In this document: piece after piece, positions 19,061 to 26,949 of the stretch | Numbering within the stretch: position 1 is the stretch's first letter | Layout of the letters: the number at the start of each line of letters is the position of its first letter | Position numbers and translations under genes: made by a program | Notes under the pieces: model-generated | Seen by the model: only the letters and a program-made list of their open reading frames with translations | Told to the model about the DNA's origin: nothing | Databases searched by the model: none | NCBI GenBank assembly: GCA_021413675.1 | Contig: JAIOQA010000508.1 | Span: 1-48,234, forward strand | DNA length: 48,234 bases | DNA from: Deltaproteobacteria bacterium | Lineage (GTDB): Bacteria; Myxococcota_A; Polyangia; Haliangiales; Haliangiaceae | Reading direction: 5' to 3'

Positions 19061-20002
19061 TCACCCTCGCCGGCGAGACACCAGCGACATGGGCGAGATG
19101 ATCTGGCTCCAGTCGTAGAGCCCGCCGCGCTCGACGAACTTGCCCGCGTCCCAGGTGATCTGCTCAAGCGCCGCCTCGACACCGACGTCGAGGATCGGCT
19201 TGCTGTACACGTGGCGACCTGTCGCGTTGCTGAAGAACCGTCCCAGCGGGTCGATCATCACGTACGAGGCCGTCATGGCCGCGTTGTCCTCGACGACCGG
19301 CGCGAAGCCTTCCGCGCCGAGCGGAAGATGGCGGTCGACGAAGGCTCGGAACTGCGCCGGCGCGATCAGTAGCGGCTCGACGCGACCGTCGTTCTGGCCG
19401 CCGACCGGAAGGACCTGGAACACCTTCCAGCGGTGCGGCCGCACGCGGCGGACGAACGCGGTCATGTCCTCGTCCCAAGTCCGCGCGGTGACGACGGTGT
19501 TGAGCTTGGCTCGCAGACCGTAGGCATGGACGAGATCGAAGAGCTTGGTCGTGCGGGCGACGTGGTTGCCTCGTCCGCGGCCAAGCGCGGCTTGGACCTG
19601 CTCGACCGCCGAGTCGACCGAGAGCCCAACCCAGTCGAGGTCGCCGGCCTGGCACTCGAGCAGCGCCTCGAGGGCGAACCCGTTCGAGATGATGGTCACG
19701 ACGAGGCCTTGCGCCCGCGCCTCTCGCAGGACCTCGCCGAGGTAAGGGCACAGGGTCGGTTCGCCGCCGGCGAAGTTGAGCTTCTCGGTCCCGGCGGCAC
19801 GGAGCACGCCGATGAGGCGAACCGCGTCCTCGGCGGTCAGATGCCCGCGCACGTCGTCGAACGTGGCGAAGCAGAACGTGCAGGCGTCGTTGCAGGGGCG
19901 CCAGAGGTGGAAGTTCACGGCGACCGGCTTGGACGGATGCGTGGCGCACGCGGGCTCGTCGACGTCGGAGGCACTCGGGGCGGGGATTGGATCGAAAGGC
20001 AT
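19061..20002 (-). CDS. Prokaryotic viperin (radical SAM ddh-nucleotide synthase)
   Basis: Viperins convert a nucleoside triphosphate (CTP, GTP or UTP) to its 3'-deoxy-3',4'-didehydro form, which terminates viral RNA synthesis. The 313-aa product has the radical SAM cluster motif C-x3-C-x2-C at Cys37, 41 and 44 (CNDACTFCF), KLNFAGGEP (residues 74-82), IISNGF, the GRGRGNHV loop, KLNTVV, RWKVFQVLP, DNAAMTASYVMID, KPILDVGVEAAL and the C-terminal RGGLYDWS. These elements occur in the same order in human viperin, which is what separates this from other radical SAM enzymes. The N-terminal membrane helix of animal viperin is absent, as expected in bacteria. ATG at 20000-20002 is preferred to a TTG two codons earlier. 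It diverges from the NTPase gene across about 100 bp. No nucleotide kinase is adjacent, so the nucleotide used is unknown. Confidence 0.93.
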   Translation of the reverse strand: MPFDPIPAPSASDVDEPACATHPSKPVAVNFHLWRPCNDACTFCFATFDDVRGHLTAEDAVRLIGVLRAAGTEKLNFAGGEPTLCPYLGEVLREARAQGLVVTIISNGFALEALLECQAGDLDWVGLSVDSAVEQVQAALGRGRGNHVARTTKLFDLVHAYGLRAKLNTVVTARTWDEDMTAFVRRVRPHRWKVFQVLPVGGQNDGRVEPLLIAPAQFRAFVDRHLPLGAEGFAPVVEDNAAMTASYVMIDPLGRFFSNATGRHVYSKPILDVGVEAALEQITWDAGKFVERGGLYDWSQIISPMSLVSRRRG

Positions 20003-20037
20003 GACCAAACCTTGGCCTGAGACGCCATCGATCGCGA

Positions 20038-20071
20038 CGATGGATTCATCGCTGTATCGATGGATTCATCG
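20038..20071. promoter_or_regulatory. Duplicated dyad between viperin and NTPase, candidate operator
   Basis: CGATGGATTCATCG occurs at 20038-20051 and again at 20058-20071, 20 bp apart (about two helical turns). Each copy contains a CGATG-4-CATCG inverted repeat. It lies in the short divergent control region, so one regulator could switch both genes. The regulator is unknown. Confidence 0.55.
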
Positions 20072-20107
20072 ATGGAAATGCGTCGTGCCTCGGCTACGCT
20101 GTGGTTC

Positions 20108-22732
20108 ATGTCGTGGCAAGACAAGTACAAGCAGCGGTTCCGCTCGGACACCGAGTGCGCCAAGAGGCTCCGGGCGGAGTGGCGAAAGGAGGAGAAGGCC
20201 GAGGCCGACGAGCTCAAAGACTCGTCCCTTGCCACCAAGATCGGGAAGCTGCTCACGTCCGGCGACAAAACCGGTTGGTGGGCGAAGCACCCGGTCGTGC
20301 GGCGGCTCTTCGCGGACCTGCTTGACCTCGACCAAGACGCGATCTTCGGGGCACCAGCTGCGGCTGGCCTGTTCTCATTCCCGGAGTTCCCAAGACTCGC
20401 CGCGCTGGACGCGAACGAGGAACCCTGCCGGCTCTGGCGCGACGGTTGGTTGCTCGACGTCGCGCTCTCCGAGCTGCGGAGGCCGCTTGCCCGGCACGTC
20501 TGGATCTCGGCGCCGCCGGGAGCGGGCAAGTCGCTCGTGGTCAGGTACCTGCAGGAGCGTCACGCGAACGAGTTCCTCGCGGTGACCGTTGCGAACCTCA
20601 GCGCTGCTGCGGTTCATGCGAGCACGATGCTGACCTTGGTCGTCGAGCTTGAGGATGTCGATGACGTCGACGCTTCGAGCCTAGACGTACTCACGCGGCG
20701 TGGGCGCGCGACCATCGTGCTTGCACCCTTCGGGTTCCCGCGCCAAGACGATGACTGGACGTACGGCGCAGGAACGAGCGCCGCCGCGCTCGGTTGGGCA
20801 ACGGCCGACGCCGCGCGATCCGGCGACTGGCGCGGGCGCCTGATCGACTGGATCGATGCGCGGCTTGAACGGGCCGAATGGGAAACGAAGCTCGTCAAGG
20901 AGCACGTGCTGCGCTGGCTTGACCAGCACGACCCGCGAGGCGAGCTCGTCGGCACGCCGGGCGACCTATTGGCGCTCTGCGCCGACTTTGATGCTCACGG
21001 CCCCGGCGAGGAAGGACTCGCCGAGCGAGGCGCGAGGTGGCTCCGTGACGTCGGTATCGGGATGCTGCCTGCGGATACGCCGGGCACGTGGCGCACGCAC
21101 GTTGCGGAGAGCGCGTTCGCCGAACTCGCCAAGGGGCACGCGAACGACACCACGCATGCCTTCGGAACCCTCGACGCGAAGGGGTGGGCGGACCTTCTCC
21201 CGGTCCCTCATCGTCCCATCGCCGAAGTCGACCGGCCCGGCAGCGTGCTCGCCGTCGGGTTCTTCCGCGAAGGCGGACTCCTTCGCGGTTCGGCGCACGG
21301 CCTCCTGCCATACCCGTCGTGGGTCATGCAGGGGATCGTCAACGAGGAGCTGGCGAGCAAGTTTCGGAAGCCGCGCGCGAGCGGCTGGGGCGCTGCGGCG
21401 GCCGACCAGTCACGGCAGCCGATTGTCGACCGTGCCCTCGACGCGGTGTCCGGTGGCAAGTTCACGGCGCTGCTTCGGGACCTGGCGAAACTCGGCGCCC
21501 CGAAGACGCTCTCCGAAATCGGCGCTGTCGAATCCGCGCTCGCTGCGCTGGGGCGCCGTCTCGCCCGAGAGGGGCAGCTGCTTGGCTCGCGAGACCATGC
21601 GGCAGTGAACGAGCTCATGCGCCACCAGCTCGAGGCCGTCGAGATCCACAATGGCAGTCGTCGTCCGTACACGCGGCGTGACGCGGATGAGTGGCTGGCG
21701 ACGGCTTGGGCGGTGAGCCTGCACGTGCCGGCGCCGCCTGGGTTCTCCTCCGGCGAGTCCGGCTGGGAACTGCCCGGCTGGACCCCCGAACTCGATGTCG
21801 CCTCGCTGCCTCAACAAGGGTTCCCGACGTCGTATGTGCAGCCGTTCGGGGCCAGCCTCCACGTTCAGCGGCTCGCGGCGCTCTCGCACCTTGTCGTGAC
21901 GCGCCTGCCTTGCAGCGAGCTCTCGTCAGAGGTGCCGCGCCTTCTCCTCCCTGCGTTCTTCCTCGCGGAAGCGGACTGGAAGCTCAGGCCCGAGCACCTC
22001 GAACAGCTCGACGGATCATGGGAGGTGGCGCACCTCGCGAGCGAAGGCGCGAAGCTCACGCCGCAGCGTCGCCAGATCGCGGCGGAACGGGTGTGGCGTC
22101 TGGTCGCCGCTGGCCGAGGCGATGGGCACTCGGCGGCCCCCGTGGCGGTGCGGATCGACCAGCTCAAGCGCGGGCACGCACTCCTCCTGGACTTCATCCT
22201 CGAGAACCTCGGCACAGAGGAGCTGCGGCAGACCGCTCGCGTGCATGGCATCCACCGGTGGATCGCAGGCACTCCTCGGTATCCCGATGCAACTCCGCGT
22301 GAACTCGTCGCCCTGCTGCGGGCCCGCCGGCAAGCCGCCGTGCGTGGCTGGCTAGACGGTGCAGCCGCGCGTGGGTCGAACTGGGTCGAAGCACGCGAGC
22401 TGGTTCCGCTCCTTGACGCGCAAGACCTCGAGCTCGCGCTTGAACTCGCGCGAGCCGGCGATGGCCACGTCGCGGCGGAGTTCATGTCGTTCGTCTGGAG
22501 GACCGCGCCATGGCGCGCACGCGACGAGGCGGATCAGGCGATCGCGAACGACCTGCCCTCCGCCGAGGCATGGCTACGGCGGGCTCCTCGCGAGGAGCTG
22601 CCGCGTATCGTCGCGCTCATCGAGTCGGGCCCGACGCGTCCGGCGTGGGTCACGCGCTGGGCTCGTTCGCGCGTGCTCGATAGCGGAGCGGTCGCCGAGC
22701 AGCTGTTTCGGCTGGCCAAGGCCCAAAGCTAG
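20108..22732 (+). CDS. Large P-loop NTPase with N-terminal helical domain, probable defence protein
   Basis: No named family is recognised. The 874-aa product begins MSWQDKYKQRFRSDTECAKR at ATG 20108; an earlier ATG at 20060 would translate the duplicated dyad, so I reject it. Residues about 35-82 (SLATKIGKLLTSGDKTGWW, RRLFADLLDLD) look like a helix-turn-helix-type module. Walker A is ISAPPGAGKS (about 133-142) and a Walker B candidate is TLVVELEDVDD (about 175-185). After a short ATPase core the rest is mostly helical with many Leu/Ala/Arg and several Trp, as in the sensor regions of STAND-type NTPases. It is divergent from viperin. The antiviral role is inferred from context and architecture only; it could also be a regulator or AAA-type scaffold. 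Confidence 0.7.
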   Translation: MSWQDKYKQRFRSDTECAKRLRAEWRKEEKAEADELKDSSLATKIGKLLTSGDKTGWWAKHPVVRRLFADLLDLDQDAIFGAPAAAGLFSFPEFPRLAALDANEEPCRLWRDGWLLDVALSELRRPLARHVWISAPPGAGKSLVVRYLQERHANEFLAVTVANLSAAAVHASTMLTLVVELEDVDDVDASSLDVLTRRGRATIVLAPFGFPRQDDDWTYGAGTSAAALGWATADAARSGDWRGRLIDWIDARLERAEWETKLVKEHVLRWLDQHDPRGELVGTPGDLLALCADFDAHGPGEEGLAERGARWLRDVGIGMLPADTPGTWRTHVAESAFAELAKGHANDTTHAFGTLDAKGWADLLPVPHRPIAEVDRPGSVLAVGFFREGGLLRGSAHGLLPYPSWVMQGIVNEELASKFRKPRASGWGAAAADQSRQPIVDRALDAVSGGKFTALLRDLAKLGAPKTLSEIGAVESALAALGRRLAREGQLLGSRDHAAVNELMRHQLEAVEIHNGSRRPYTRRDADEWLATAWAVSLHVPAPPGFSSGESGWELPGWTPELDVASLPQQGFPTSYVQPFGASLHVQRLAALSHLVVTRLPCSELSSEVPRLLLPAFFLAEADWKLRPEHLEQLDGSWEVAHLASEGAKLTPQRRQIAAERVWRLVAAGRGDGHSAAPVAVRIDQLKRGHALLLDFILENLGTEELRQTARVHGIHRWIAGTPRYPDATPRELVALLRARRQAAVRGWLDGAAARGSNWVEARELVPLLDAQDLELALELARAGDGHVAAEFMSFVWRTAPWRARDEADQAIANDLPSAEAWLRRAPREELPRIVALIESGPTRPAWVTRWARSRVLDSGAVAEQLFRLAKAQS

Positions 22733-22749
22733 GTCGCGCCGACTGCTCG

Positions 22750-23463
22750 CTATGCGCCTGCAGCAACCGCTTCCGCCCAGCCCGGTGGCTCCGGGATGGC
22801 CGACCAGACGGCCGCGATTTCTTGGCAGGCCGCCTCGAGGTCACGACGCCGTGTCACGTAGCGCCCAGGGGCGCGGTAGACTCTGCGCGCGAACACGTCG
22901 ACGATCAGACAATCGTCTGCCGCCGCGTCTATGAAGAGTGACTCGAGCCAGCAGTGCAGGAGGGTTCCGGCGTAACTGGCCGAGCCGAACTTGTGCTTCG
23001 CGTCTTCGGCAAGCGGCACGCTCTTTCCGATGTAGAGCTTCACCGCACCGGGCTTCGCTCCCGCGATGAGAGCATCCGGCCGCACGCTCACCTCGACGCC
23101 AGCGAACGGGACGTAGGCCTCACGTCGACCTGGCAGGAACCGCATGCCGTCGAAGGTTCCTGTGGCGACGAGCGCGCGGAAGGCGGTCATCGCCTCGACG
23201 CACAGCCGCGAAGCTTTGTCGGTGAATCGCGTGCGCGGCTTGCGCGAGCGCCATTCAGAGAGGTATTCGTCAATGAGACGGAGATCGCAGTCGTGCAGGA
23301 GCACGTCCGTGGCCGCTGCATACGCGTCCCGGAACGGGGCCGCGATGAAGGCTGACGGGTACCGCTGATCCCGCAAGATCGAGCGTCGTCTTGCCGGCGA
23401 CGCGATCGCGTATTCGGCCAGTGTGCAGATCGAGATGCGCGGATCGTTACGGGTCCTCGTCAT
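22750..23463 (-). CDS. Hypothetical protein, possible PD-(D/E)XK nuclease fold
   Basis: The 237-aa product starts MTRTRNDPRISICTLAEYAI, with GAGGTGA 7 bp before its ATG. The N-terminal third is Arg-rich and helical (ARRRSILRDQRYP). In the middle, VEVSVRPDALI, then GAVKLYIGKS, gives a PD-x9-V-K arrangement that resembles the acidic and lysine positions of PD-(D/E)XK nucleases such as Cas4-like proteins; a helical segment with LLHCWLESLF follows, as in that fold. No metal ligands beyond these can be assigned with confidence. It converges on the NTPase gene, 17 bp away. Function unproven. Confidence 0.55.
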   Translation of the reverse strand: MTRTRNDPRISICTLAEYAIASPARRRSILRDQRYPSAFIAAPFRDAYAAATDVLLHDCDLRLIDEYLSEWRSRKPRTRFTDKASRLCVEAMTAFRALVATGTFDGMRFLPGRREAYVPFAGVEVSVRPDALIAGAKPGAVKLYIGKSVPLAEDAKHKFGSASYAGTLLHCWLESLFIDAAADDCLIVDVFARRVYRAPGRYVTRRRDLEAACQEIAAVWSAIPEPPGWAEAVAAGA

Positions 23464-23576
23464 GCCATCACCTCATGTTCTCGACGCATGCGCCGGCGCG
23501 CTCACGCCAATAGCCAACGGCCTTGCGTCCGTGGACGACGTAGGCGCGACACCGTGTTCGCGACTCGAGTCTAAGG

Positions 23577-23855
23577 CTAGAAGCGCGGAAGGGCGAGGAG
23601 GTTGTCGGTCCACTTGCCGTCGGCGTGGGTGCGGAGGTGCGGCGCCAGCGGCGCTTGACGCACCACGCCGACCTCGACGGTGTTGCGCCCGTCGGTCACT
23701 TTCACCTCGCCCTTCTGCTGCTCGATGAACGCCACCATCTCGGCGAGCGTGCTCTCGCCACTCTTGCCCGTGCCGGGCTGCTTCCACTCCACTCGGCTGA
23801 TGTGCTCGTGACCGCGGCCGGACGGGCTCATGTGGATGCGCGTGAGGTAAACCAT
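23577..23855 (-). CDS. DUF3892-family small protein
   Basis: The 92-aa product begins MVYLTRIHMSPSGRGHEHIS and continues VEWKQPGTGKSGESTLAEMV, the layout of DUF3892 proteins (short beta strands, the Gly/His-rich turn and a helix that ends in FIEQQKGEVKV). The longer open frame in the same reading frame lacks any domain upstream, and AGGAG lies 8 bp before the ATG at 23853-23855. DUF3892 members occur in phage- and integron-type regions; function unknown. The gene is 23 bp downstream of the YdjM-like gene, so they are likely co-transcribed. Confidence 0.8.
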   Translation of the reverse strand: MVYLTRIHMSPSGRGHEHISRVEWKQPGTGKSGESTLAEMVAFIEQQKGEVKVTDGRNTVEVGVVRQAPLAPHLRTHADGKWTDNLLALPRF

Positions 23856-23877
23856 AGCGGAACTCCTATCGGATCGA

Positions 23878-24348
23878 TCAGAAGACCCTAGCCGCGAGGA
23901 GCGGGATGCTCTTCGGCGTACTGGCATCGAGGGCGAGGTGGGAGAGGTAACCGGGCGCGAGCGCGGAGACGAACCCGGCGGCGACACGCAGCCCGATCTC
24001 GGCGATGAAGGCGATGAGCTGGTCCAAGAAGCTCGCGTCTGGCTGCTTCCGCTTGACCGCGTAGGCGTCGGCCTTGGTGCAGAGGGCGCGCTGGTAGGTG
24101 GAGACGCGCCGGCGAGCCTGGCGGACGAGGCCCGCTGCCGCCGCTGCGCTGTGGAAGATGTCGCGGTGGTTCGGCGAGGTCGCGGGCTCGACGATGTCGG
24201 GAAGCGCGGAGCCCAAGATGCCGCCGAGTCCACCGCCGAAGATCTCGGCGACGGATTCGAGTGGGGTTGCGTTCTTCTCGAGCATGACGAGAGCGGACGC
24301 CGCGCCGACGGCGGCTCCTACTGTGCGGTGCGTACGGCGGTTCGACAT
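23878..24348 (-). CDS. YdjM-like membrane metal-dependent hydrolase family protein (DUF457)
   Basis: The 156-aa product has the family's histidine/aspartate pattern: MSNRRTHRTVGAAVGAA at the start, SALPDIVEPATSPNHRDIFH near residue 50, and GYLSHLALDASTPKSIPLL near the end. The H-x-x-x-D-type residues fit a metal site. Hydrophobic stretches (GAAVGAASALVML and the Ala-rich segment near residue 70) are short, so it may be weakly membrane-associated. TGAGG precedes the ATG at 24346-24348. In E. coli YdjM is LexA-controlled; here control is unknown. Confidence 0.75.
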   Translation of the reverse strand: MSNRRTHRTVGAAVGAASALVMLEKNATPLESVAEIFGGGLGGILGSALPDIVEPATSPNHRDIFHSAAAAAGLVRQARRRVSTYQRALCTKADAYAVKRKQPDASFLDQLIAFIAEIGLRVAAGFVSALAPGYLSHLALDASTPKSIPLLAARVF

Positions 24349-24414
24349 TTGTGGCCTCAGTGGGTGGGCGCTGGCGCGCCCTCGTTGGACTGATCGCGCG
24401 CTGACGATTCCGCG

Positions 24415-24609
24415 CTACGGCTTCGGCTTGCCCGAGTTGTTGTCGGTCGGGTCCGTGAGGATGTAGCCGGCTCCCGGCTGAGTGGTCGGCGGCAGCTTGT
24501 GGTCCTTTGGGACGGTGACCTCGGGGCCTTTGCCGCCCCGCGGACCAACTTCGCGATATTGACCGGAGCGAGGTGCCGGGGTACCTGGGCGGATGGGAGA
24601 ACGGGACAT
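24415..24609 (-). CDS. YjzC-like small protein
   Basis: The 64-aa product, starting MSRSPIRPGTPAPRSGQYRE, has the Gly-Pro-rich segments VGPRGGKGPEVTV and KLPPTTQPGAGYIL typical of the short YjzC-like family, and ends DPTDNNSGKPKP. AGGAG lies about 12 bp upstream of the ATG. The gene is 66 bp upstream of the YdjM-like gene on the same strand, so these leftward small genes may form one operon. Function unknown. Confidence 0.7.
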   Translation of the reverse strand: MSRSPIRPGTPAPRSGQYREVGPRGGKGPEVTVPKDHKLPPTTQPGAGYILTDPTDNNSGKPKP

Positions 24610-24852
24610 GATGTTGTTGCTCCTGGCGAGAGACGGTTAGAGATTGATACGGCACGAGGCCGCTCTTGGAAATCGCGATCGACGGAGTAGCCGATCCCGG
24701 GGATCGTCACCGGTTGAAGGAAACGCTTTGACGATCGCTCGAGATGTGTGTGAGTACGGTGTTGGGACACCGGCATGAGGGCGTTGATGAACCACACAGT
24801 CCGCCGACCCGGACGTGCACTCGAGGGACGCGCAGTCGGGCGCGTGGGGCCG
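24610..24852. other. Intergenic region with a palindrome
   Basis: No gene is supported. CGATCCCGGGGATCG (24692-24706) is a 7-bp-arm palindrome with a one-base centre, positioned to act as an operator or promoter element for the leftward YjzC-like/YdjM-like/DUF3892 genes. Other open frames here are shadows. Confidence 0.35.
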
Positions 24853-24975
24853 CTACCGCTTGTAGCCGCAGGCGCAGATCGGTCCCGCGCACAGGCAGAC
24901 CTTGTTGGCCTGCGCGATGCGCGCGATCGTCATGGCACCGGCGATGATGGCCAGGAGCTTGAGGAACTGGTTCAT
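24853..24975 (-). CDS. 40-aa Cys-rich membrane microprotein
   Basis: The ATG at 24973-24975 has an unusually strong AAGGAGGTG ribosome binding site 8-9 bp upstream, so the small frame is likely real. The peptide is a hydrophobic helix (MNQFLKLLAIIAGAMTIARI) followed by AQANKVCLCAGPICACGYKR, with four cysteines as two C-x-C pairs and a basic end. A signal peptide cut after ARIAQA or a single-pass membrane anchor are both possible. It does not match a family I know. It is divergent from the sigma-factor gene at 25131. A toxin, antimicrobial or metal-binding peptide is possible but unproven. Confidence 0.7.
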   Translation of the reverse strand: MNQFLKLLAIIAGAMTIARIAQANKVCLCAGPICACGYKR

Positions 24976-25130
24976 GAGAGACACCTCCTTTCGGCCGCGG
25001 TGGCGGCGACCCGAGTGGGCTTGGGGCCCGTACTTTGGGCCGGGCGGAATTTGCCAGCGGCAATCAATGAATTTGTAACGTACTGAAATCGCACGCGTCG
25101 TCGAACGCACGCATGAAGACTGGAGGGGCG

Positions 25131-25751
25131 ATGGCAAATATCGCGGGCGCGAGAGTACAGGTGTCTGAGTTGGACGAACCCACCCGAGCTCGCTTCTTCA
25201 AGTACCTGCAAGAAGCTTACGCGCGCGTTCTTGTCGAGGCGCGCTGGGTTGCGTTTGTGTTGGGTGGGCGGCGGGCTGAGGAGGCTCAACTGACCGCGCG
25301 CGCTCGTGAGCTTGCCCATGAAGCCGTCGACCAGGTCCTGAGCGGGCGGCGAACGTGGAAGCAGGACGTCAAGTTCGTGACCTTCATGAAGGTCACGATG
25401 AGGAGCATCGCGTGGAACGAGTGGAAGCTCGCGTCCCGGCATGACTCAGTCGACGCCGAGGTTGAGAACGACGACGGAAGTCGCGTCCCGAAGCGGCAGT
25501 TGGCAGGCGGGGCTGACCCGCTCCAGCTCGCTTTGGACGAGGAAGACGCTCAAGCCCGGGTCTATGAGCTGTTCGAGGCCGCCGAAGGCGACGAGCTGCT
25601 CACGGCCGTGATCTCGGCGTATCTTGAAGGCGACTGCGAACGGCCGCGACACGTCGCGGCGCGACTGAAGATCCCCGAGAAGGACGTCTACCAGGCCCAG
25701 CGCAAACTGGAGCGCCGGGTGAACGCCAACAGAAAGAAGGTGACCGCGTGA
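25131..25751 (+). CDS. Sigma-70-like (ECF-type) RNA polymerase sigma factor
   Basis: The 206-aa product has a helical N-terminus, a region-2-like segment (FVTFMKVTMRSIAWNEWKLA, residues about 80-100) and a region-4 helix-turn-helix (EGDCERPRHVAARLKIPEKD then VYQAQRKLERRV, about 160-198). It is shorter than primary sigma factors and matches the two-domain ECF group. GGAGG lies 5 bp before ATG 25131, so the earlier ATG at 25113 is not used. The stop overlaps the next gene in ATGA. The regulated genes are unknown; the nearby microprotein promoter is the first candidate. Confidence 0.8.
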   Translation: MANIAGARVQVSELDEPTRARFFKYLQEAYARVLVEARWVAFVLGGRRAEEAQLTARARELAHEAVDQVLSGRRTWKQDVKFVTFMKVTMRSIAWNEWKLASRHDSVDAEVENDDGSRVPKRQLAGGADPLQLALDEEDAQARVYELFEAAEGDELLTAVISAYLEGDCERPRHVAARLKIPEKDVYQAQRKLERRVNANRKKVTA

Positions 25752-26158
25752 CCAAGCAACCGCTGACCGATGAGCAGCGGCTCATCCTTCGGTTCGAGCG
25801 GGCCAGGGACGAAGCTCCGATGTCTGAGCCGGAAGCCAGGGCGCTTCTCGGCGAGGTCGGCGTCGACGTCGATGCCGAGTTCAAGCTGCTCATGGAGCAC
25901 GTGCGCGATCGTGACGAGACCGCACGGCTCGAGATGCTCGCGAACGCTGAAGTCGCATACCGGCAAGCCCTCTCACAGCCGCGAATGCCAGCTCGACGCC
26001 GCAGTCGGACCGAGAACCAAGCGGCGGTCAGGTCGATGCAGGCGCGGCACCCGAGGCTCTCGGCCCACCATCACGACCTCACGCATATGTCAGATGATGA
26101 TCTCGCGAGCTTGGTCGAGCAACTTGAGGAGCTTGAGGCCGGTGCAACGGAGGAATAA
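25748..26158 (+). CDS. Hypothetical protein coupled to sigma factor, candidate anti-sigma
   Basis: The 136-aa product begins MTKQPLTDEQRLILRFERAR and is charged and helical, with an Arg-rich centre (RMPARRRSRTENQAA), a His cluster (LSAHHHDLTHM) and an acidic coiled-coil-like tail (LASLVEQLEELEAGATEE). It starts in ATGA overlap with the sigma factor, a sign of translational coupling. It has no membrane segment. Its end overlaps the start of the ImmA-type protease gene. An anti-sigma role with proteolytic release by the next gene is a reasonable inference, not shown. Confidence 0.6.
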   Translation: MTKQPLTDEQRLILRFERARDEAPMSEPEARALLGEVGVDVDAEFKLLMEHVRDRDETARLEMLANAEVAYRQALSQPRMPARRRSRTENQAAVRSMQARHPRLSAHHHDLTHMSDDDLASLVEQLEELEAGATEE

Positions 26159-26927
26159 CTGGGCAGATGCCGATGTCGAGCGGGGCGAGCGCCTGGCACG
26201 GAAGGCCTACAAGGAGCTGAAGCTCCGGCATCCGCTTGAGGCCTCGCTGGAAGCGATCGCCCTCCTCCGTGGCGCACGTGTCGTCAACCTTCCGCTTGAT
26301 GGCGCGCTGGGGCGGCTCGTGCGGAAAGGCAAGAAGGCCATCCTGACCGTCAGCGACCGGATCCCGTTCCCCGAACGCCGGCGATTTGTGATCGCCCACG
26401 AGCTCGGACATCACGAGCTGCACGAGAAGGTCATGCAGCTCGATGTCTGCGACGAGGCCAAGATCGACGAGGTCTACGATCAGGCGACCGAGCGTGAGGC
26501 CAACGCTTTCGCGGCTGAGTTCCTCATGCCGGCAGCGCTGTGGAAGAAACACGTGGACGTCGCGCAGCCGACGTTCGAGGTCATCGCCGCTCGCGCTCGC
26601 GAGTATCAGGTCAGTCTCACCTCAGCCGCGATCCGGTTCGTGAAGCTGTCACCCGAGCGCTGTGCGATCGCCTTCGTCAACGACCGACAGGTTGCGTGGT
26701 CGGTCTCGAGCGATGACCTCTGGCAGCGGGTCCGGCGGGGGCGCGTCGTTGGTTCGTTCACCCGTGCCGTCGACTACTGGGAGAAGGGCCGGGTTCCAGC
26801 CGAGCCGGAGGAAGTGCCCGCGAGCGCGTGGTTCGATCGGCCGGATGCCGACGACGTGATCGAGCAGGTGAGGCCAGTGCCAAGCCTGAACTCCGCGCTC
26901 GTCCTGCTCTGGTTCCGGTCAGAGTGA
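26142..26927 (+). CDS. ImmA/IrrE-family zinc metallopeptidase
   Basis: COG2856 proteases cleave repressors in phage and stress switches. The 261-aa product has the zinc motif HELGHHELH (about residues 84-92) and the distal acidic helix EREANAFAAEFLMP (about 120-133), the standard arrangement. The GTG at 26142 is the most upstream usable start and overlaps the previous gene by 17 bp, with GAGG nearby. The last 90 residues (SSDDLWQRVRRG, VDYWEKGRV) are beyond the peptidase and not recognised. The operon sigma factor, small protein, peptidase suggests that this enzyme degrades the small protein in response to a signal. Confidence 0.85.
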   Translation: MQRRNNWADADVERGERLARKAYKELKLRHPLEASLEAIALLRGARVVNLPLDGALGRLVRKGKKAILTVSDRIPFPERRRFVIAHELGHHELHEKVMQLDVCDEAKIDEVYDQATEREANAFAAEFLMPAALWKKHVDVAQPTFEVIAARAREYQVSLTSAAIRFVKLSPERCAIAFVNDRQVAWSVSSDDLWQRVRRGRVVGSFTRAVDYWEKGRVPAEPEEVPASAWFDRPDADDVIEQVRPVPSLNSALVLLWFRSE

Positions 26928-26949
26928 TAGCGCGAACCTGGGCGACCCG

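Noticed and set aside
24357..24797. 146-aa minus-strand frame overlapping the YjzC-like gene
   Set aside because: It conflicts in frame with a gene that has a good RBS and family match.
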